Of a stretch of DNA of 64,000 nucleotides, positions 18,027 to 27,427 are shown piece after piece (the stretch's first letter is position 1; every line of letters starts with the position of its first letter). The notes under the pieces are model-generated. The model ran no database searches. It saw only the letters and a list, made by a program, of their open reading frames with translations, and was not told the DNA's origin. The stretch is from Cupriavidus nantongensis (lineage in GTDB: Bacteria; Pseudomonadota; Gammaproteobacteria; Burkholderiales; Burkholderiaceae). Both the position numbers and the translations under genes were made by a program. The DNA lies in NCBI RefSeq assembly GCF_001598055.1, contig NZ_CP014844.1, positions 3,437,642 to 3,501,641 on the forward strand, read 5' to 3'.

Positions 18027-19259
18027 TCAGGCCGGCTGGGGATCGGCGCCGCGGCCGCGGCGCGCAGTGTACAGGTCGAGCATGTGGAACAGCACGGGAT
18101 TGAGCATGATCGACAGCAGCGCGCCGGCCAGGATCAGCGCCTGGCCGCGCTCCGGCAGGATCTTCAGATAGACGCCCAGGCTGGCGAGGATGAACGAGAA
18201 CTCGCCGATCTGCGCCAGGCTGACGGCAATGGTCATGCCGGTCTGCCCCGAATGCCCGAAGGCGCGCACGATGCCGAGCGCCGCCAGCGACTTGCCAACC
18301 ACGATGATAAACACGGTCGCCAGCACGCCCCAGGGGTCGTTCACCAGCACCATCGGGTCGAACAGCATGCCCACCGAAACGAAGAACAGCACGGCGAAGG
18401 CATCGCGCAGCGGCAGCGATTCCTCGGCGGCGCGATGGCTGAATTCGGATTCCGCCAGCACCATGCCCGCGAAGAACGCGCCCAGCGCAAACGACACGCC
18501 GAACAGCGCATAGGCGCCATAGGCCACGCCCAGCGCCGTCGCCAGCACGCCCAGGCGGAACATCTCGCGGTTGCCGGTCCAGACGATGCGCTCGAGCATC
18601 CACGGGATAAAGCGGCGGCCGATCACCAGCATCACCGCGACGAACGCCGCCACCTTGCCCAGCGTGGCGAAGATCGCCAGCACCACCTCGCCCGTGCCCG
18701 GGCCGGCCTCGCCGGCAGCCGCGCCCGCGCCGGCCAGCAGGCCCGCCATCGCCGGCAGCAGCACCAGCGCCAGCACCATCGCCAGGTCTTCGACGATCAG
18801 CCAGCCGACGGCGATGCGCCCCTGCGGCGATTCCACCAGGTCGCGCTCCTGCAGTGCCTTGAGCAGCACCACGGTGCTGGCCACCGACAGCGCCAGCCCG
18901 TACACCAGCCCCTGCCCCCACGACCAGCCGAAGCCCCACGACACCAGCATGCCCATCAGCGTGGCGATGCCGATCTGCACCACCGCGCCCGGAATGGCGA
19001 TGCGCTTGACCGCCATCAGGTCCTTGATCGAGAAATGCAGGCCCACGCCGAACATCAGCAGGATCACGCCCAGCTCGGCCAGTTCCGGCGCCAGCGCCTG
19101 GTCGGCGGTGTAGCCGGGGGTATGCGGCCCCACCACGATGCCCGCGCACAGGTAGCCGATCAACGGCGGCAGGCGCAGCCGGCTGGCGACCGCGCCAAGG
19201 ATAAAGGCCAGGACGATACCGCCGACGATGGTACTGATAAGCGGGGTGGCGTGATGCAT
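18027..19259 (-). CDS. CPA2-family cation:proton antiporter (YbaL/KefB-like membrane domain only)
   Basis: A Na+/K+:H+ exchanger of 410 residues with 11-13 hydrophobic helices. Signature runs include LIGYLCAGIVVGPHTPG near residue 30, SVASTVVLLKALQ, VGWLIVEDLAMVLALV and IAVSLAQIGEFSFILASLG. Full-length YbaL and KefB proteins continue into a cytosolic NAD-binding RCK (TrkA-N) domain. Here the chain stops 20 residues after the last helix, at RRGRGADPQPA. The truncation looks natural (clean stop, LysR gene converging 23 bp away). The ATG at 19259 is preferred over an upstream GTG-type start. Confidence 0.88.
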   Translation of the reverse strand: MHHATPLISTIVGGIVLAFILGAVASRLRLPPLIGYLCAGIVVGPHTPGYTADQALAPELAELGVILLMFGVGLHFSIKDLMAVKRIAIPGAVVQIGIATLMGMLVSWGFGWSWGQGLVYGLALSVASTVVLLKALQERDLVESPQGRIAVGWLIVEDLAMVLALVLLPAMAGLLAGAGAAAGEAGPGTGEVVLAIFATLGKVAAFVAVMLVIGRRFIPWMLERIVWTGNREMFRLGVLATALGVAYGAYALFGVSFALGAFFAGMVLAESEFSHRAAEESLPLRDAFAVLFFVSVGMLFDPMVLVNDPWGVLATVFIIVVGKSLAALGIVRAFGHSGQTGMTIAVSLAQIGEFSFILASLGVYLKILPERGQALILAGALLSIMLNPVLFHMLDLYTARRGRGADPQPA

Positions 19260-19585
19260 GCGTGCGGGGTTCCTCGTGTCAGGGGCTGAACGGCTAACCC
19301 GCTCCCTTGCCCTGGCGAGTGGCACAGCGCATCCGGCGCGCACCAGCGGTCAGCGCGGGACAGTCGCCACAACCCTCGGCAGCAGCATCGGAACGGGGAA
19401 GAACGGGAAATGCCGCAGCGGCCCCGGACACGCCGGCGGCGCGTCACGGATCGGGGATGGCGATTGACATGCTGCCCCGCGAGCCAAGCCGCGGAGCCCC
19501 CCGAAAAGCGTACGACAGGAGTAATGTAACATGCCCGCCACGTCCGGGCGGCGCAGCCGGGCCATGAAAGCGGCCGCGAAAACAA
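19260..19585. other. Intergenic region without recognisable gene
   Basis: About 325 bp between the antiporter start and the terminator of the tRNA-Cys transcript. It must carry the antiporter promoter. Open frames here have no family features or ribosome-binding sites. I see no tRNA, repeat or operator. Confidence 0.6.
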
Positions 19586-19609
19586 AAAACGGCGCCAAAA
19601 GGCGCCGTT
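19586..19609 (-). terminator. Terminator of the tRNA-Cys transcript
   Basis: AACGGCGCC / GGCGCCGTT stem with a 4-base loop and, on the minus strand, a T6 tail. Confidence 0.85.
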
Positions 19610-19620
19610 CTGCTTGCAAC

Positions 19621-19694
19621 TGGAGGCGGAGGTCGGAATCGAACCGGCGTACACGGCTTTGCAGGCCGCTGCATAACCACTCTGCCACCCCGCC
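19621..19694 (-). tRNA. tRNA-Cys(GCA)
   Basis: 74 nt including encoded CCA. Acceptor GGCGGGG/CTCCGCC, D arm GCAGAGTGGTTATGC, anticodon loop CTGCAAA (GCA) and T arm GGTTCGATTCC. It is the last gene of the run pgsA-tRNA-Gly-tRNA-Gly-tRNA-Cys, as in the E. coli glyW-cysT order. Confidence 0.95.
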
Positions 19695-19788
19695 AGGTGA
19701 CGTGCTGCTGGATTGTATCCGCATTCAGCCGCGGCTGCCGCAGCGCTTCGATGCGGCATGCCGCTGTGCGGCGCTTCAACCCAAACAA

Positions 19789-19811
19789 AAAGGGAAGCGT
19801 GGCTTCCCTTT
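19789..19811 (-). terminator. Terminator between tRNA-Gly and tRNA-Cys
   Basis: Perfect 10-bp stem AAAGGGAAGC / GCTTCCCTTT, 3-base loop, T-rich tail on the minus strand. It separates the two tRNA-Gly genes from tRNA-Cys, which then needs readthrough or its own promoter. Confidence 0.8.
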
Positions 19812-19817
19812 GGGGAT

Positions 19818-19893
19818 TGGAGCGGGAGACGAGTCTCGAACTCGCGACCTCAACCTTGGCAAGGTTGCGCTCTACCAACTGAGCTACTCCCGC
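19818..19893 (-). tRNA. tRNA-Gly(GCC), copy 2
   Basis: 76 nt with encoded CCA. Acceptor GCGGGAG/CTCCCGC, D arm AGCTCAGTTGGTAGAGC, anticodon loop with GCC inside AACCTTGCCAAGGTT and T arm GAGTTCGAGACTC. It is identical over its whole length to the copy at 19954. Confidence 0.96.
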
Positions 19894-19953
19894 ATACAAC
19901 TTTGACTGCCAGCCCCGCACCGCGATGACCACGCTGCCGGACCTGATTTGACC

Positions 19954-20029
19954 TGGAGCGGGAGACGAGTCTCGAACTCGCGACCTCAACCTTGGCAAGG
20001 TTGCGCTCTACCAACTGAGCTACTCCCGC
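19954..20029 (-). tRNA. tRNA-Gly(GCC), copy 1
   Basis: 76 nt, the same sequence as the downstream copy, 60 bp apart. It lies about 170 bp downstream of the pgsA stop on the same strand, so the Gly copies could be on the uvrC-pgsA transcript or have their own promoter. Confidence 0.96.
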
Positions 20030-20201
20030 AGGGCACTACTGAAATCGAATCAAAGGCGTTTTATGCTGCAACACGCCGATATCTCACAACATCTTGCGCT
20101 AAACCCACCTTATCTCGCTGCTTTCGTTTGCGTCGTCAGCAACGAGAATGAGATTATGCAAAGAACTGCCCTCCCCGTCAACCACTTTTTCGATTTTCTT
20201 T

Positions 20202-20801
20202 TCATTTGGGCGCGCCTGCGCGCGCCACCACGTTGCTGCGTTCGCGGATCTGCGGCCACGCCAGCTTCATGTAGTAGATCATCGACCACAGCGTCAGCAC
20301 CGCGGCGACATAGATCATCCAGGTGCCGAGCAAATGGGCATCGAAGCCGAACAGGCGGTCGCTGAACAGCAGCAGCGGAATCGCGACCATCTGTACGGTG
20401 GTCTTGAGCTTGCCGAGGAAATTCACCGCGACGCTCTTGGACGCGCCGATCTGCGCCATCCACTCGCGCAGCGCCGAAATGGTGATCTCGCGCCCGATGA
20501 TGACCAGCGCGATCAGGTCGGTGACCCGGTCCAGCGCCAGCAGCGACAGCAGCGCCGCGGTCACCATCAGCTTGTCGGCGACCGGGTCCAGGAACGCGCC
20601 GAACGACGAGGTCTGGTTCCAGCGCCGCGCGAGGAAGCCGTCCAGCCAATCCGTCACCGCGGCGATGATGAAGAACGCCGCCGCGGTCAGGTTCTTGGTA
20701 TGCATCGGCAGCCAGGCGTCGGGCAGATAGAAGACCCCTACCACCAGTGGAATCATGGCGACGCGAAGCCAGGTCAGCAGGATCGGGATATTGAAGGGCA
20801 T
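20202..20801 (-). CDS. pgsA: CDP-diacylglycerol--glycerol-3-phosphate 3-phosphatidyltransferase
   Basis: Makes phosphatidylglycerol phosphate from CDP-diacylglycerol and glycerol 3-phosphate in the inner membrane. The 199-residue protein has the CDP-alcohol phosphotransferase motif DG-x2-AR-x8-G-x3-D-x3-D, seen as DGFLARRWNQTSSFGAFLDPVAD from about residue 53, and four to six hydrophobic helices. The ATG at 20801 begins MPFNIPILLTWLR, the usual start of PgsA; the frame is open 43 codons further but without homology. It follows uvrC by 129 bp and precedes the tRNA genes, the conserved uvrC-pgsA-tRNA order. Confidence 0.96.
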   Translation of the reverse strand: MPFNIPILLTWLRVAMIPLVVGVFYLPDAWLPMHTKNLTAAAFFIIAAVTDWLDGFLARRWNQTSSFGAFLDPVADKLMVTAALLSLLALDRVTDLIALVIIGREITISALREWMAQIGASKSVAVNFLGKLKTTVQMVAIPLLLFSDRLFGFDAHLLGTWMIYVAAVLTLWSMIYYMKLAWPQIRERSNVVARAGAPK

Positions 20802-20930
20802 GGAACTCGGACGGCGGGGGGGACGGTAACCAATCCTGCGATTGTCGCCGATTTCGGGGCCAATCGAGCATTTCCGGCGATTGGCACGGCGATTGGCACG
20901 CCGGCCCGCCGTCGGCCAGGGCCGGCGCAC

Positions 20931-22979
20931 TCAGTGCAGCTGCCGGTAGATTTCCTCGGCAAGCCCGCGCGAAATGCCCTCGACGCTGGCCAGTTCGTCG
21001 ATGCTGGCAGCCATCACGCCTCGCAAGCCGCCGAAGCGGGTCAGCAGCTTCTGGCGCCGGCGCGCGCCGATGCCCTCGATCTCTTCCAGCCGCGAGGTAG
21101 TGCGCGTCTTGGCGCGGCGCGCGCGCATGCCGGTGATGGCAAAGCGGTGCGCCTCGTCGCGGATCTGTGCCACCAGCATCAGCGCCGCACTGCCCTGGCC
21201 CAGTTCCAGCGCCGGGCGGCCATCGGCGAACACCAGCGTCTCCAGCCCCACCTTGCGGCCCTCGCCCTTGGCCACGCCGACCAGCAGGCCGACATCCAGG
21301 CCCAGCTCCTCGAACACCTGCCGCGCCACCTCGACCTGGCCCTTGCCGCCGTCGATCAGCACGATCTGCGGCACCAGCGCCGCGGCCTCGCTGCCGCCTT
21401 CCATGCCACCTTCCGTGCCGCCGTCTTCCTGGATCTGCTCGACCAGCTTCTGGTAGCGCCGCGTCAGCACCTGGCGCATCGCCGCGTAGTCGTCGCCCGG
21501 GATGATGTCCTGGATGTTATAGCGCCGGTATTCGCTGTTCTGCATGTCGTGGTGGTGGTACACCACGCACGACGCCTGCGTCGCTTCACCGGCGGTATGG
21601 CTGATGTCGAAGCACTCGACCCGCAGCAGCGCCAGGTCTTCCAGGTCCAGCCCGATGGTTTCGGCCAGCGCGCGCGTGCGCGCTTCCTGGCTGCCCTGCT
21701 CGGCCAGCCGGCGCGACAGTGCCAGCGCCGCGCCCTGCTGCGCCATCTCCAGCCAGATCCTGCGCTGGCCCTGCGGCTGGCGCACCAGCGTGACCTTGCG
21801 CCCGGCGTGCAGCGCCAGCGCCTCGAGCACCGCGCCGTCGTCCGGCACATGGCTGACCACGACGATGGGCGGCGCCGGCTGCTCCAGGTAGTGCTGCACC
21901 ATGAAGGCCGACAGCACGCGCGTGGCGATGCGATCCACCGTCAGCGGCAACGAGGCGGCCGCGGCGCCAGACTCGTCGGTGGCCTCCTCGGTGGCCTCCT
22001 CGGTGGCCTCGTCGGCGCCCTCCTCGGCGCGCTCGTCCGCGTCCTCGACGATCATCGCCGCCTCATCCGCATGCGCCGGGAAGTAGGCCTTGTCGCCCAG
22101 GTGGCGCCCGCCGCGCACCATCGCCAGGTTGACGCAGGCGCGGCCGCCCTCGACCGCGACGGCCAGCACGTCGATGTCGCGCGCCTGCCCGCCCACCTCT
22201 TCCACCGCCTGGCGCTTTAGCACGGTCGACAGCGCCGCGATCTGGTCGCGCACCGCTGCCGCCTGCTCGAATTCCAGCCGCTCGGCGTGCTGCTCCATCT
22301 TGCCCTGCAGGCCCTCCAGCACCTCGCTCTGCCGGCCTTGCAGGAAGCGCGCCGCGTTGGCGACATCGCGCGCGTAGTCGTCCTCGCTGATGGCATTGAC
22401 GCACGGCCCGGTGCAGCGGTGGATCTGGTGCAGCAGGCACGGCCGCGTGCGGTTGTTGAAGACGGTGTCCTCGCAGGTGCGCAGCTGGAACACCTTCTGC
22501 AGGATCTGCATGCTCTCGCGCACCGCATAGGCGCTCGGGAACGGGCCGAAGTACTGGTGCTTGCGGTCGGTCGCGCCGCGGTAGTACGCCATGCGCGGGA
22601 AGCGGTGCCCGGTCAGCTTCAGGAACGGGTACGACTTGTCGTCGCGGAAAAGGATGTTGTAGCGCGGCGCCAGCGCCTTGATCAGGTTGTTCTCGAGCAG
22701 CAGCGCCTCGGCCTCGGTGCGCACCACCGTGGTCTCGATGCGCGCGATGCGCGATACCATCATCGCGATGCGCGGCGACAGCTGGGTCTTGTTGAAGTAG
22801 CTCGCCACCCGCTTCTTCAGGTCGCGCGCCTTGCCCACGTAGAGCACGTTGCCGTTCGCGTCGAAATAACGGTAGACGCCAGGCAAGCCGGGCAGTTGCG
22901 AGATCACCGGGCGGGCATCGAAGGGCTCGGCCGGCGCCTCGTCGGCGGGTGTCGGGGAATCGGGTTGCTGGTCTGACAT
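20931..22979 (-). CDS. uvrC: Excinuclease ABC subunit C
   Basis: Nuclease of nucleotide excision repair, cutting both sides of a lesion with UvrA and UvrB. The 682 residues include the N-terminal GIY-YIG nuclease (GVYRYF and [13 protein letters not shown], about 34-56), the Cys-rich [13 protein letters not shown] loop, a UVR motif, the RNase H-like C-terminal nuclease ([10 protein letters not shown]) and a helix-hairpin-helix pair at the end ([16 protein letters not shown]). Between about 301 and 340 there is an extra Glu/Ala/Asp-rich insert with [13 protein letters not shown] repeats, not part of the core family. Length otherwise is slightly above the usual 610-ish. Confidence 0.96.
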   Translation of the reverse strand: MSDQQPDSPTPADEAPAEPFDARPVISQLPGLPGVYRYFDANGNVLYVGKARDLKKRVASYFNKTQLSPRIAMMVSRIARIETTVVRTEAEALLLENNLIKALAPRYNILFRDDKSYPFLKLTGHRFPRMAYYRGATDRKHQYFGPFPSAYAVRESMQILQKVFQLRTCEDTVFNNRTRPCLLHQIHRCTGPCVNAISEDDYARDVANAARFLQGRQSEVLEGLQGKMEQHAERLEFEQAAAVRDQIAALSTVLKRQAVEEVGGQARDIDVLAVAVEGGRACVNLAMVRGGRHLGDKAYFPAHADEAAMIVEDADERAEEGADEATEEATEEATDESGAAAASLPLTVDRIATRVLSAFMVQHYLEQPAPPIVVVSHVPDDGAVLEALALHAGRKVTLVRQPQGQRRIWLEMAQQGAALALSRRLAEQGSQEARTRALAETIGLDLEDLALLRVECFDISHTAGEATQASCVVYHHHDMQNSEYRRYNIQDIIPGDDYAAMRQVLTRRYQKLVEQIQEDGGTEGGMEGGSEAAALVPQIVLIDGGKGQVEVARQVFEELGLDVGLLVGVAKGEGRKVGLETLVFADGRPALELGQGSAALMLVAQIRDEAHRFAITGMRARRAKTRTTSRLEEIEGIGARRRQKLLTRFGGLRGVMAASIDELASVEGISRGLAEEIYRQLH

Positions 22980-23085
22980 GTGGGGACGGTGACCGCTGCG
23001 GGCCGGCGCACGTCAATGCCGCGCGGCCTCTAAAATCGCAAGTTTAGAGCAATTCAACCGCGCGCCCCGCCGACCGCCACCACTC

Positions 23086-24249
23086 ATGCCTATCCGCTCC
23101 TGGGACATCTTCTGCACCGTGATCGACAACTTCGGCGACATCGGCGTCTGCTGGCGGCTGGCCCGCCAGCTGGCGCAGGAGCACGGGCACGCGGTGCGGC
23201 TGTGGGTCGACGACCTCGCCAGCTTCGCGCGGCTGGCGCCGGAGCTCGACACCGCCGCGGCGGTCCAGCACCTCGCCGGCGTGGAAATCCGCCCGTGGCA
23301 TCCGTCCGCCGCGGACGGTGAAGCGGACGGCACCGCCGGCGCAATGCCGCACGATGCCGTCATCGAAGCCTTCGCCTGCCACCTGCCGCCGGCGTTCCTC
23401 GAGCGCATGGCGGCGCGCGCCCCCAACCCCGCGTGGATCAACCTGGAGTACCTGAGCGCCGAAGCGTGGGTGCGCGAACATCATGCGATGCCCTCGCCCC
23501 ATCCGCGCCTGCCGTTGGTCAAGCACTTCTTCTTTCCCGGCTTCGAGCCCGGCACCGGCGGGCTGCTGCGTGAATCGATGCTGGGCGCGCAGCGTGCCGC
23601 ATTCCTCGACGGCGCGGCGGCGCAGGCATCACTGTGGCACCGGCTGGGCGTGACGCCGCTGACCGATGCGCTGCGCGTGAGCCTGTTCGCCTACCGCAAC
23701 CCGGCGCTGCCGGCACTGCTGGAGCAATGGCGCGACGGCAGCGAGGCCGTCCATTGCCTGGTGCCCGCCGGCTTGGCGGCCAGCCAGGTGGCGGAGTGGC
23801 TCGGCGCCCCGCTGGAGCCACACCGACCGGTCGCGCGCGGCAGCCTGTGCGTGCAGGCCATTCCCTTCGTGCGGCAGGAACACTATGACGAACTGCTATG
23901 GGCCTGCGACCTCAACTTCGTGCGCGGCGAGGACTCTTTCGTGCGCGCGCAGTGGGCGGCGCGTCCGCTGGTCTGGCACATCTATCCCCAGGACGACGAG
24001 GCCCACCGGGTCAAGCTCGATGCCTGGCTGGAACTGTTCGCGCAGAGCGGCGTGGCAGCGGACGCGGCGGCGGCGCTCGCCGATTTCTGGCACGCCTGGA
24101 ACGGCTACGGCAATGCGCCGGACTGGCCGCGCCTGCGCGCGCAGATGCCGGCACTTGCGGCGATCGCGCCGCGCTGGGAGCGGCGCTTGCAGCATCCAGG
24201 CGACCTTGCCGCCAACCTGGTGGCGTTTTGCGAAAATCAGGTAAAATAA
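23086..24249 (+). CDS. earP: EF-P arginine rhamnosyltransferase EarP
   Basis: Transfers rhamnose from dTDP-rhamnose to a single arginine of elongation factor P. The 387-residue inverting glycosyltransferase shows the N-terminal VIDNFGDIGVCWRLA motif with the conserved aspartates Asp14 and Asp18, and the RGEDSF motif (Glu282-Asp283) near the nucleotide-sugar site. It lies upstream of efp on the same strand with 204 bp between, the standard arrangement in bacteria that use Arg32-type EF-P. It is divergent from uvrC across a 106-bp gap. Confidence 0.94.
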   Translation: MPIRSWDIFCTVIDNFGDIGVCWRLARQLAQEHGHAVRLWVDDLASFARLAPELDTAAAVQHLAGVEIRPWHPSAADGEADGTAGAMPHDAVIEAFACHLPPAFLERMAARAPNPAWINLEYLSAEAWVREHHAMPSPHPRLPLVKHFFFPGFEPGTGGLLRESMLGAQRAAFLDGAAAQASLWHRLGVTPLTDALRVSLFAYRNPALPALLEQWRDGSEAVHCLVPAGLAASQVAEWLGAPLEPHRPVARGSLCVQAIPFVRQEHYDELLWACDLNFVRGEDSFVRAQWAARPLVWHIYPQDDEAHRVKLDAWLELFAQSGVAADAAAALADFWHAWNGYGNAPDWPRLRAQMPALAAIAPRWERRLQHPGDLAANLVAFCENQVK

Positions 24250-24453
24250 CCGGTTGATCCAAATGGCGACCGGGCCGGAGAACCAGGGTCTTGCCGGGCG
24301 TGAACCACCACGCGGGGCAATGGCCTAAAGCAAGCTGGGCACGGGGTCGCGAGCGCGTGGATCCGGGCTCTCGCGGGCTTACCGCGGGCACGCCGGCAGC
24401 GCGCCTTCGCCATTCCAAATTCCTAGACTTTATTTTTCAGGAAATCAGTTCAG

Positions 24454-25014
24454 ATGAAAATCGCACAGGAACTCCGCGTCGGTAACGTGTTCATGATCGG
24501 CGGCGATCCGATGGTCGTGCAGAAGGCCGAGTACAACAAGTCGGGCCGCAACGCCGCTGTGGTCAAGATGAAGTACAAGAACCTGCTGACGGACGCACCG
24601 GGCGAATCGGTGTTCAAGGCCGACGACAAGTTCGAAGTGGTGGTGCTCGAGCGCCGCGAATGCACCTACTCGTACTTCGCTGACCCGATGTACGTGTTCA
24701 TGGACGCCGACTACAACCAGTACGAAGTCGAGAAGGACAGCATGGGTGACTCGCTGAACTACCTCGAGGACGGCATGAACGTTGAAGTCGTGTTCTACAA
24801 CGACAAGGCCATCTCGGTCGAAATGCCGACCACGCTGGTCCGCGAAATCGTCTACACCGAGCCGGCCGTCAAGGGCGACACCTCGTCGGGCAAGGTGCTC
24901 AAGGGCGCCAAGATCAACACCGGCTTCGAGCTGCAAGTGCCGCTGTTCTGCAACATCGGCGACAAGATCGAAATCGACACCCGCACCGGCGAATACCGCA
25001 GCCGCGCCAACTAA
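24454..25014 (+). CDS. efp: Translation elongation factor P (Arg32 type)
   Basis: Relieves ribosome stalling at polyproline runs. The 186-residue protein has the KOW-like domain I and two OB domains. The tip of the domain I loop reads NKSGRNAA, so residue 32 is Arg, the EarP rhamnosylation site, rather than the Lys used by EpmA bacteria. A GGAAAT ribosome-binding sequence precedes the ATG. The gap to earP holds no gene and presumably a second promoter. RNase E and several ribosome factors in this window have proline-rich or repetitive chains that would benefit, but that is inference. Confidence 0.97.
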   Translation: MKIAQELRVGNVFMIGGDPMVVQKAEYNKSGRNAAVVKMKYKNLLTDAPGESVFKADDKFEVVVLERRECTYSYFADPMYVFMDADYNQYEVEKDSMGDSLNYLEDGMNVEVVFYNDKAISVEMPTTLVREIVYTEPAVKGDTSSGKVLKGAKINTGFELQVPLFCNIGDKIEIDTRTGEYRSRAN

Positions 25015-25054
25015 GGCGCTGGTCTGGCCCCGCTCCAGCGCGGGGCGCGCAATA

Positions 25055-25082
25055 AAAAATGGCAGCCTCGGCTGCCATTTTT
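25055..25082. terminator. Bidirectional terminator between efp and nagZ
   Basis: AAAAATGGCAGCC / GGCTGCCATTTTT stem with a 2-base loop and A/T tracts on both sides, placed between convergent genes. Confidence 0.9.
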
Positions 25083-25111
25083 GTTTGCGCACGACGCGCC
25101 GCCGCACGCGT

Positions 25112-26179
25112 TCAGGCGATCAGCTCGTGTTCCTTCAGCGTGCGCAGCGCGGCGCGGTACTCGCCCTGCTGCTGCAGCTTGTTCCAGTCCAGCGGCTTGC
25201 GGCGCGCGAACAGCTTGCGGATGCGGCGCTGCGAGGGCTTGTCGATCTCGACGTCGAGCTCGCTCAGCAACTGGTCGGCGCGGTCGGGATGGTTGCAGAT
25301 CAGCACCATGTCGCAGCCCGCGCCGAGCGCGGCGCGCGCGGCCTCGGTGACGGTGCCGGCGACGCTGGCGCCTTCCATGCTGAGGTCATCGCTGAAGATC
25401 ACGCCCTCGAAGCCCAGCTGCGCGCGCAGCACGTCCTGCAGCCAGTAGCGCGAGAAGCCGGCCGGGCTGGGATCGACCTTGGGATAGATCACGTGCGCCG
25501 GCATCACCGACGACAGCGACAGCCCCAGCCACTCATACGGGCGCGCGTCCTGGCCCAGGATCTGGTCCAGCGTGCGTTCGTCGACCGGGATCGCCACGTG
25601 CGAATCCGCCTCGACGTAGCCGTGGCCGGGAAAGTGCTTGCCGCAGTTGCTCATGCCCGCCAGCAGCAGGCCGTGGTTCAGGTGGCCGGCCAGCATCGAC
25701 ACCACGCGCGGGTCGGCGTGGAAGGCGCGGTCGCCGATCACGGCGCTGCGGCCGTAGTCGAGGTCCAGCACCGGGGTAAAGCTCAGGTCGATATCGCAGG
25801 CGCGCAGCTCGGCGGCCAGCACGTAGCCGCACGCGACCGCCGCCTTGGTCGCGGCCAGCACGTCGCGTTCCCACAGCTCGCCCAGGCGGTGCATCGCCGG
25901 CAGGTGGGTAAAGCCGTCGGTCTTGCAGCGCTGCACGCGGCCGCCTTCATGGTCGATGCAGATCAGCACGTCGTCGCGCACCGCGCGGATCGCGCGGGTC
26001 AGCGCCTGCAGCTGCGCGCGCGACTCGAAATTGCGCGCGAACAGGATCACGCCGCCGGTAAGCGGATGCGCGATGCGGCGCGCGTCTTCCGCGTCGAGCT
26101 GCTTGCCGACGACATCGAGGACCACCGGGCCCGGCCGCTTGCCGGAATTCTTCTTGGACATGGAGGGGGTTGGGTTCAC
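25112..26179 (-). CDS. nagZ: Beta-N-acetylhexosaminidase (peptidoglycan recycling)
   Basis: Cytosolic GH3 enzyme that removes N-acetylglucosamine from anhydro-muropeptides during cell wall recycling. The 355 residues carry the NagZ signature [15 protein letters not shown] (with the catalytic histidine-bearing loop DSH), [10 protein letters not shown] near residue 95 and [10 protein letters not shown] with the nucleophile aspartate. The GTG start at 26179 overlaps the acpS stop as GTGA, suggesting coupled translation; the in-frame ATG at 26161 is the alternative and would shorten it by six residues. It is the last gene of the long minus-strand run. Confidence 0.95.
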   Translation of the reverse strand: MNPTPSMSKKNSGKRPGPVVLDVVGKQLDAEDARRIAHPLTGGVILFARNFESRAQLQALTRAIRAVRDDVLICIDHEGGRVQRCKTDGFTHLPAMHRLGELWERDVLAATKAAVACGYVLAAELRACDIDLSFTPVLDLDYGRSAVIGDRAFHADPRVVSMLAGHLNHGLLLAGMSNCGKHFPGHGYVEADSHVAIPVDERTLDQILGQDARPYEWLGLSLSSVMPAHVIYPKVDPSPAGFSRYWLQDVLRAQLGFEGVIFSDDLSMEGASVAGTVTEAARAALGAGCDMVLICNHPDRADQLLSELDVEIDKPSQRRIRKLFARRKPLDWNKLQQQGEYRAALRTLKEHELIA

Positions 26180-26598
26180 AAGGCTGCAGGTTGAGACGCC
26201 GCCGCGCCGCTGCGCTCGGCAATGGCGAAGGCGACTGCGTAATCATGTTCGTCACTGACACTGACCCGCACGACCAGCCCGCGTTCCGCCAGCCACGCAG
26301 CCAGTTCGCCATGGCACACCGCGGTGGGCTCGCCGGACGGCAGGTTCATCAGCTCCATCGCGCGCCACGTCATCGGCCAGCGCATGCCCAGGCCGATCGC
26401 CTTGGAGAACGCCTCCTTGGCCGCGAAGCGCGTCGCCAGGAACGCCAGGCCGCGCTTTTCCGAACGCGCCTTGCGCGCATGGTACTTGGCCAGCTCGTCG
26501 GGGCCCAGCACCTTTTCGGCGAAACGGCCGCTGGTGCGCGTCATCACGCCCTGCACGCGGGCGATCTGGATGATGTCGGTGCCGAGGCCGTAAATCAC
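26176..26598 (-). CDS. acpS: Holo-[acyl-carrier-protein] synthase
   Basis: Transfers 4'-phosphopantetheine from CoA to the serine of acyl carrier protein, activating the acpP product encoded about 14 kb upstream in the same run. The 140-residue protein has the Mg2+-binding [10 protein letters not shown] start (Asp8) and the [13 protein letters not shown] motif. The GTG start overlaps the pdxJ stop as GTGA, and its own stop overlaps nagZ in the same way. The pdxJ-acpS pairing is conserved in many proteobacteria. Confidence 0.95.
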   Translation of the reverse strand: MIYGLGTDIIQIARVQGVMTRTSGRFAEKVLGPDELAKYHARKARSEKRGLAFLATRFAAKEAFSKAIGLGMRWPMTWRAMELMNLPSGEPTAVCHGELAAWLAERGLVVRVSVSDEHDYAVAFAIAERSGAAASQPAAL

Positions 26599-27377
26599 GC
26601 CGGGGTGCTCGCGGCAGGATATTGCGTGCCCAGGCGCGCGGCCACCATGATCGCCTTCATCTCGCGCACCGCATTCTCCCAGCCTGCGAATACCGCATGC
26701 GCGACGATGGCGTGGCCGATGTTCAGTTCCTTGATGCCCGGCAGCGCCGCGATCGGCTGCACGTTGGTGTAGTGCAGCCCGTGGCCGGCATTGACCACCA
26801 GGCCGTGCTTCTGCCCGGCATCGGCGCCATCGGCGATGCGGCGGAACTCGCTTGCCTGCTCGTCAGGGGTATGCGCGTCGGCATAGCGGCCGGTGTGCAG
26901 CTCGATCACGGGCGCGCCGCAGGCCGCGGCCGCGGCGATCTGGTCCACGTCCGGATCGATGAACAGCGACACGCGGATGCCGGCGCCGGCCAGCTGCGCG
27001 CACGCGGCCCTGACCTGCTCGAAGCGCCCGGCCACGTCCAGCCCGCCTTCGGTGGTCACCTCTTCGCGGCGCTCAGGCACCAGGCACACGTCCTGCGGGC
27101 GGATCTCGCAGGCGATGTCGAGCATCTCCTGCGTGATCGCGCATTCCAGGTTCATGCGCGTGGCCAGTTGCGGGCGCAGCGCGCGCACGTCGGCATCGCG
27201 GATATGGCGGCGGTCTTCGCGCAGGTGCAGCGTGATCAGGTCGGCGCCGGCCTGCTCTGCCAGCAGCGCGGCGCGAATGGGATCGGGGTACACCGTGCCG
27301 CGCGCGTTGCGCAGCGTGGCCACGTGGTCGATATTGACGCCAAGGTCGATGACGCCCGGATTTGCGTGGAAGATCAT
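26595..27377 (-). CDS. pdxJ: Pyridoxine 5'-phosphate synthase
   Basis: Condenses 3-amino-2-oxopropyl phosphate with 1-deoxy-D-xylulose 5-phosphate to make pyridoxine 5'-phosphate (vitamin B6). The 260-residue TIM barrel shows [17 protein letters not shown] at the N-terminus, [17 protein letters not shown] and the C-terminal [12 protein letters not shown]. The frame is open 73 codons upstream into recO, but homology begins at the ATG at 27377 ([13 protein letters not shown]). It sits between recO and acpS, as usual. Confidence 0.95.
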   Translation of the reverse strand: MIFHANPGVIDLGVNIDHVATLRNARGTVYPDPIRAALLAEQAGADLITLHLREDRRHIRDADVRALRPQLATRMNLECAITQEMLDIACEIRPQDVCLVPERREEVTTEGGLDVAGRFEQVRAACAQLAGAGIRVSLFIDPDVDQIAAAAACGAPVIELHTGRYADAHTPDEQASEFRRIADGADAGQKHGLVVNAGHGLHYTNVQPIAALPGIKELNIGHAIVAHAVFAGWENAVREMKAIMVAARLGTQYPAASTPA

Positions 27378-27427
27378 GCGAGCAGGTGCAGGAGTAAGTC
27401 GGAGGTTCTTGTCGGTCACAGATACGG

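Noticed and set aside
20043..20201. Small frames between tRNA-Gly and pgsA
   Set aside because: No start signal or homology; probably the pgsA 3' region.
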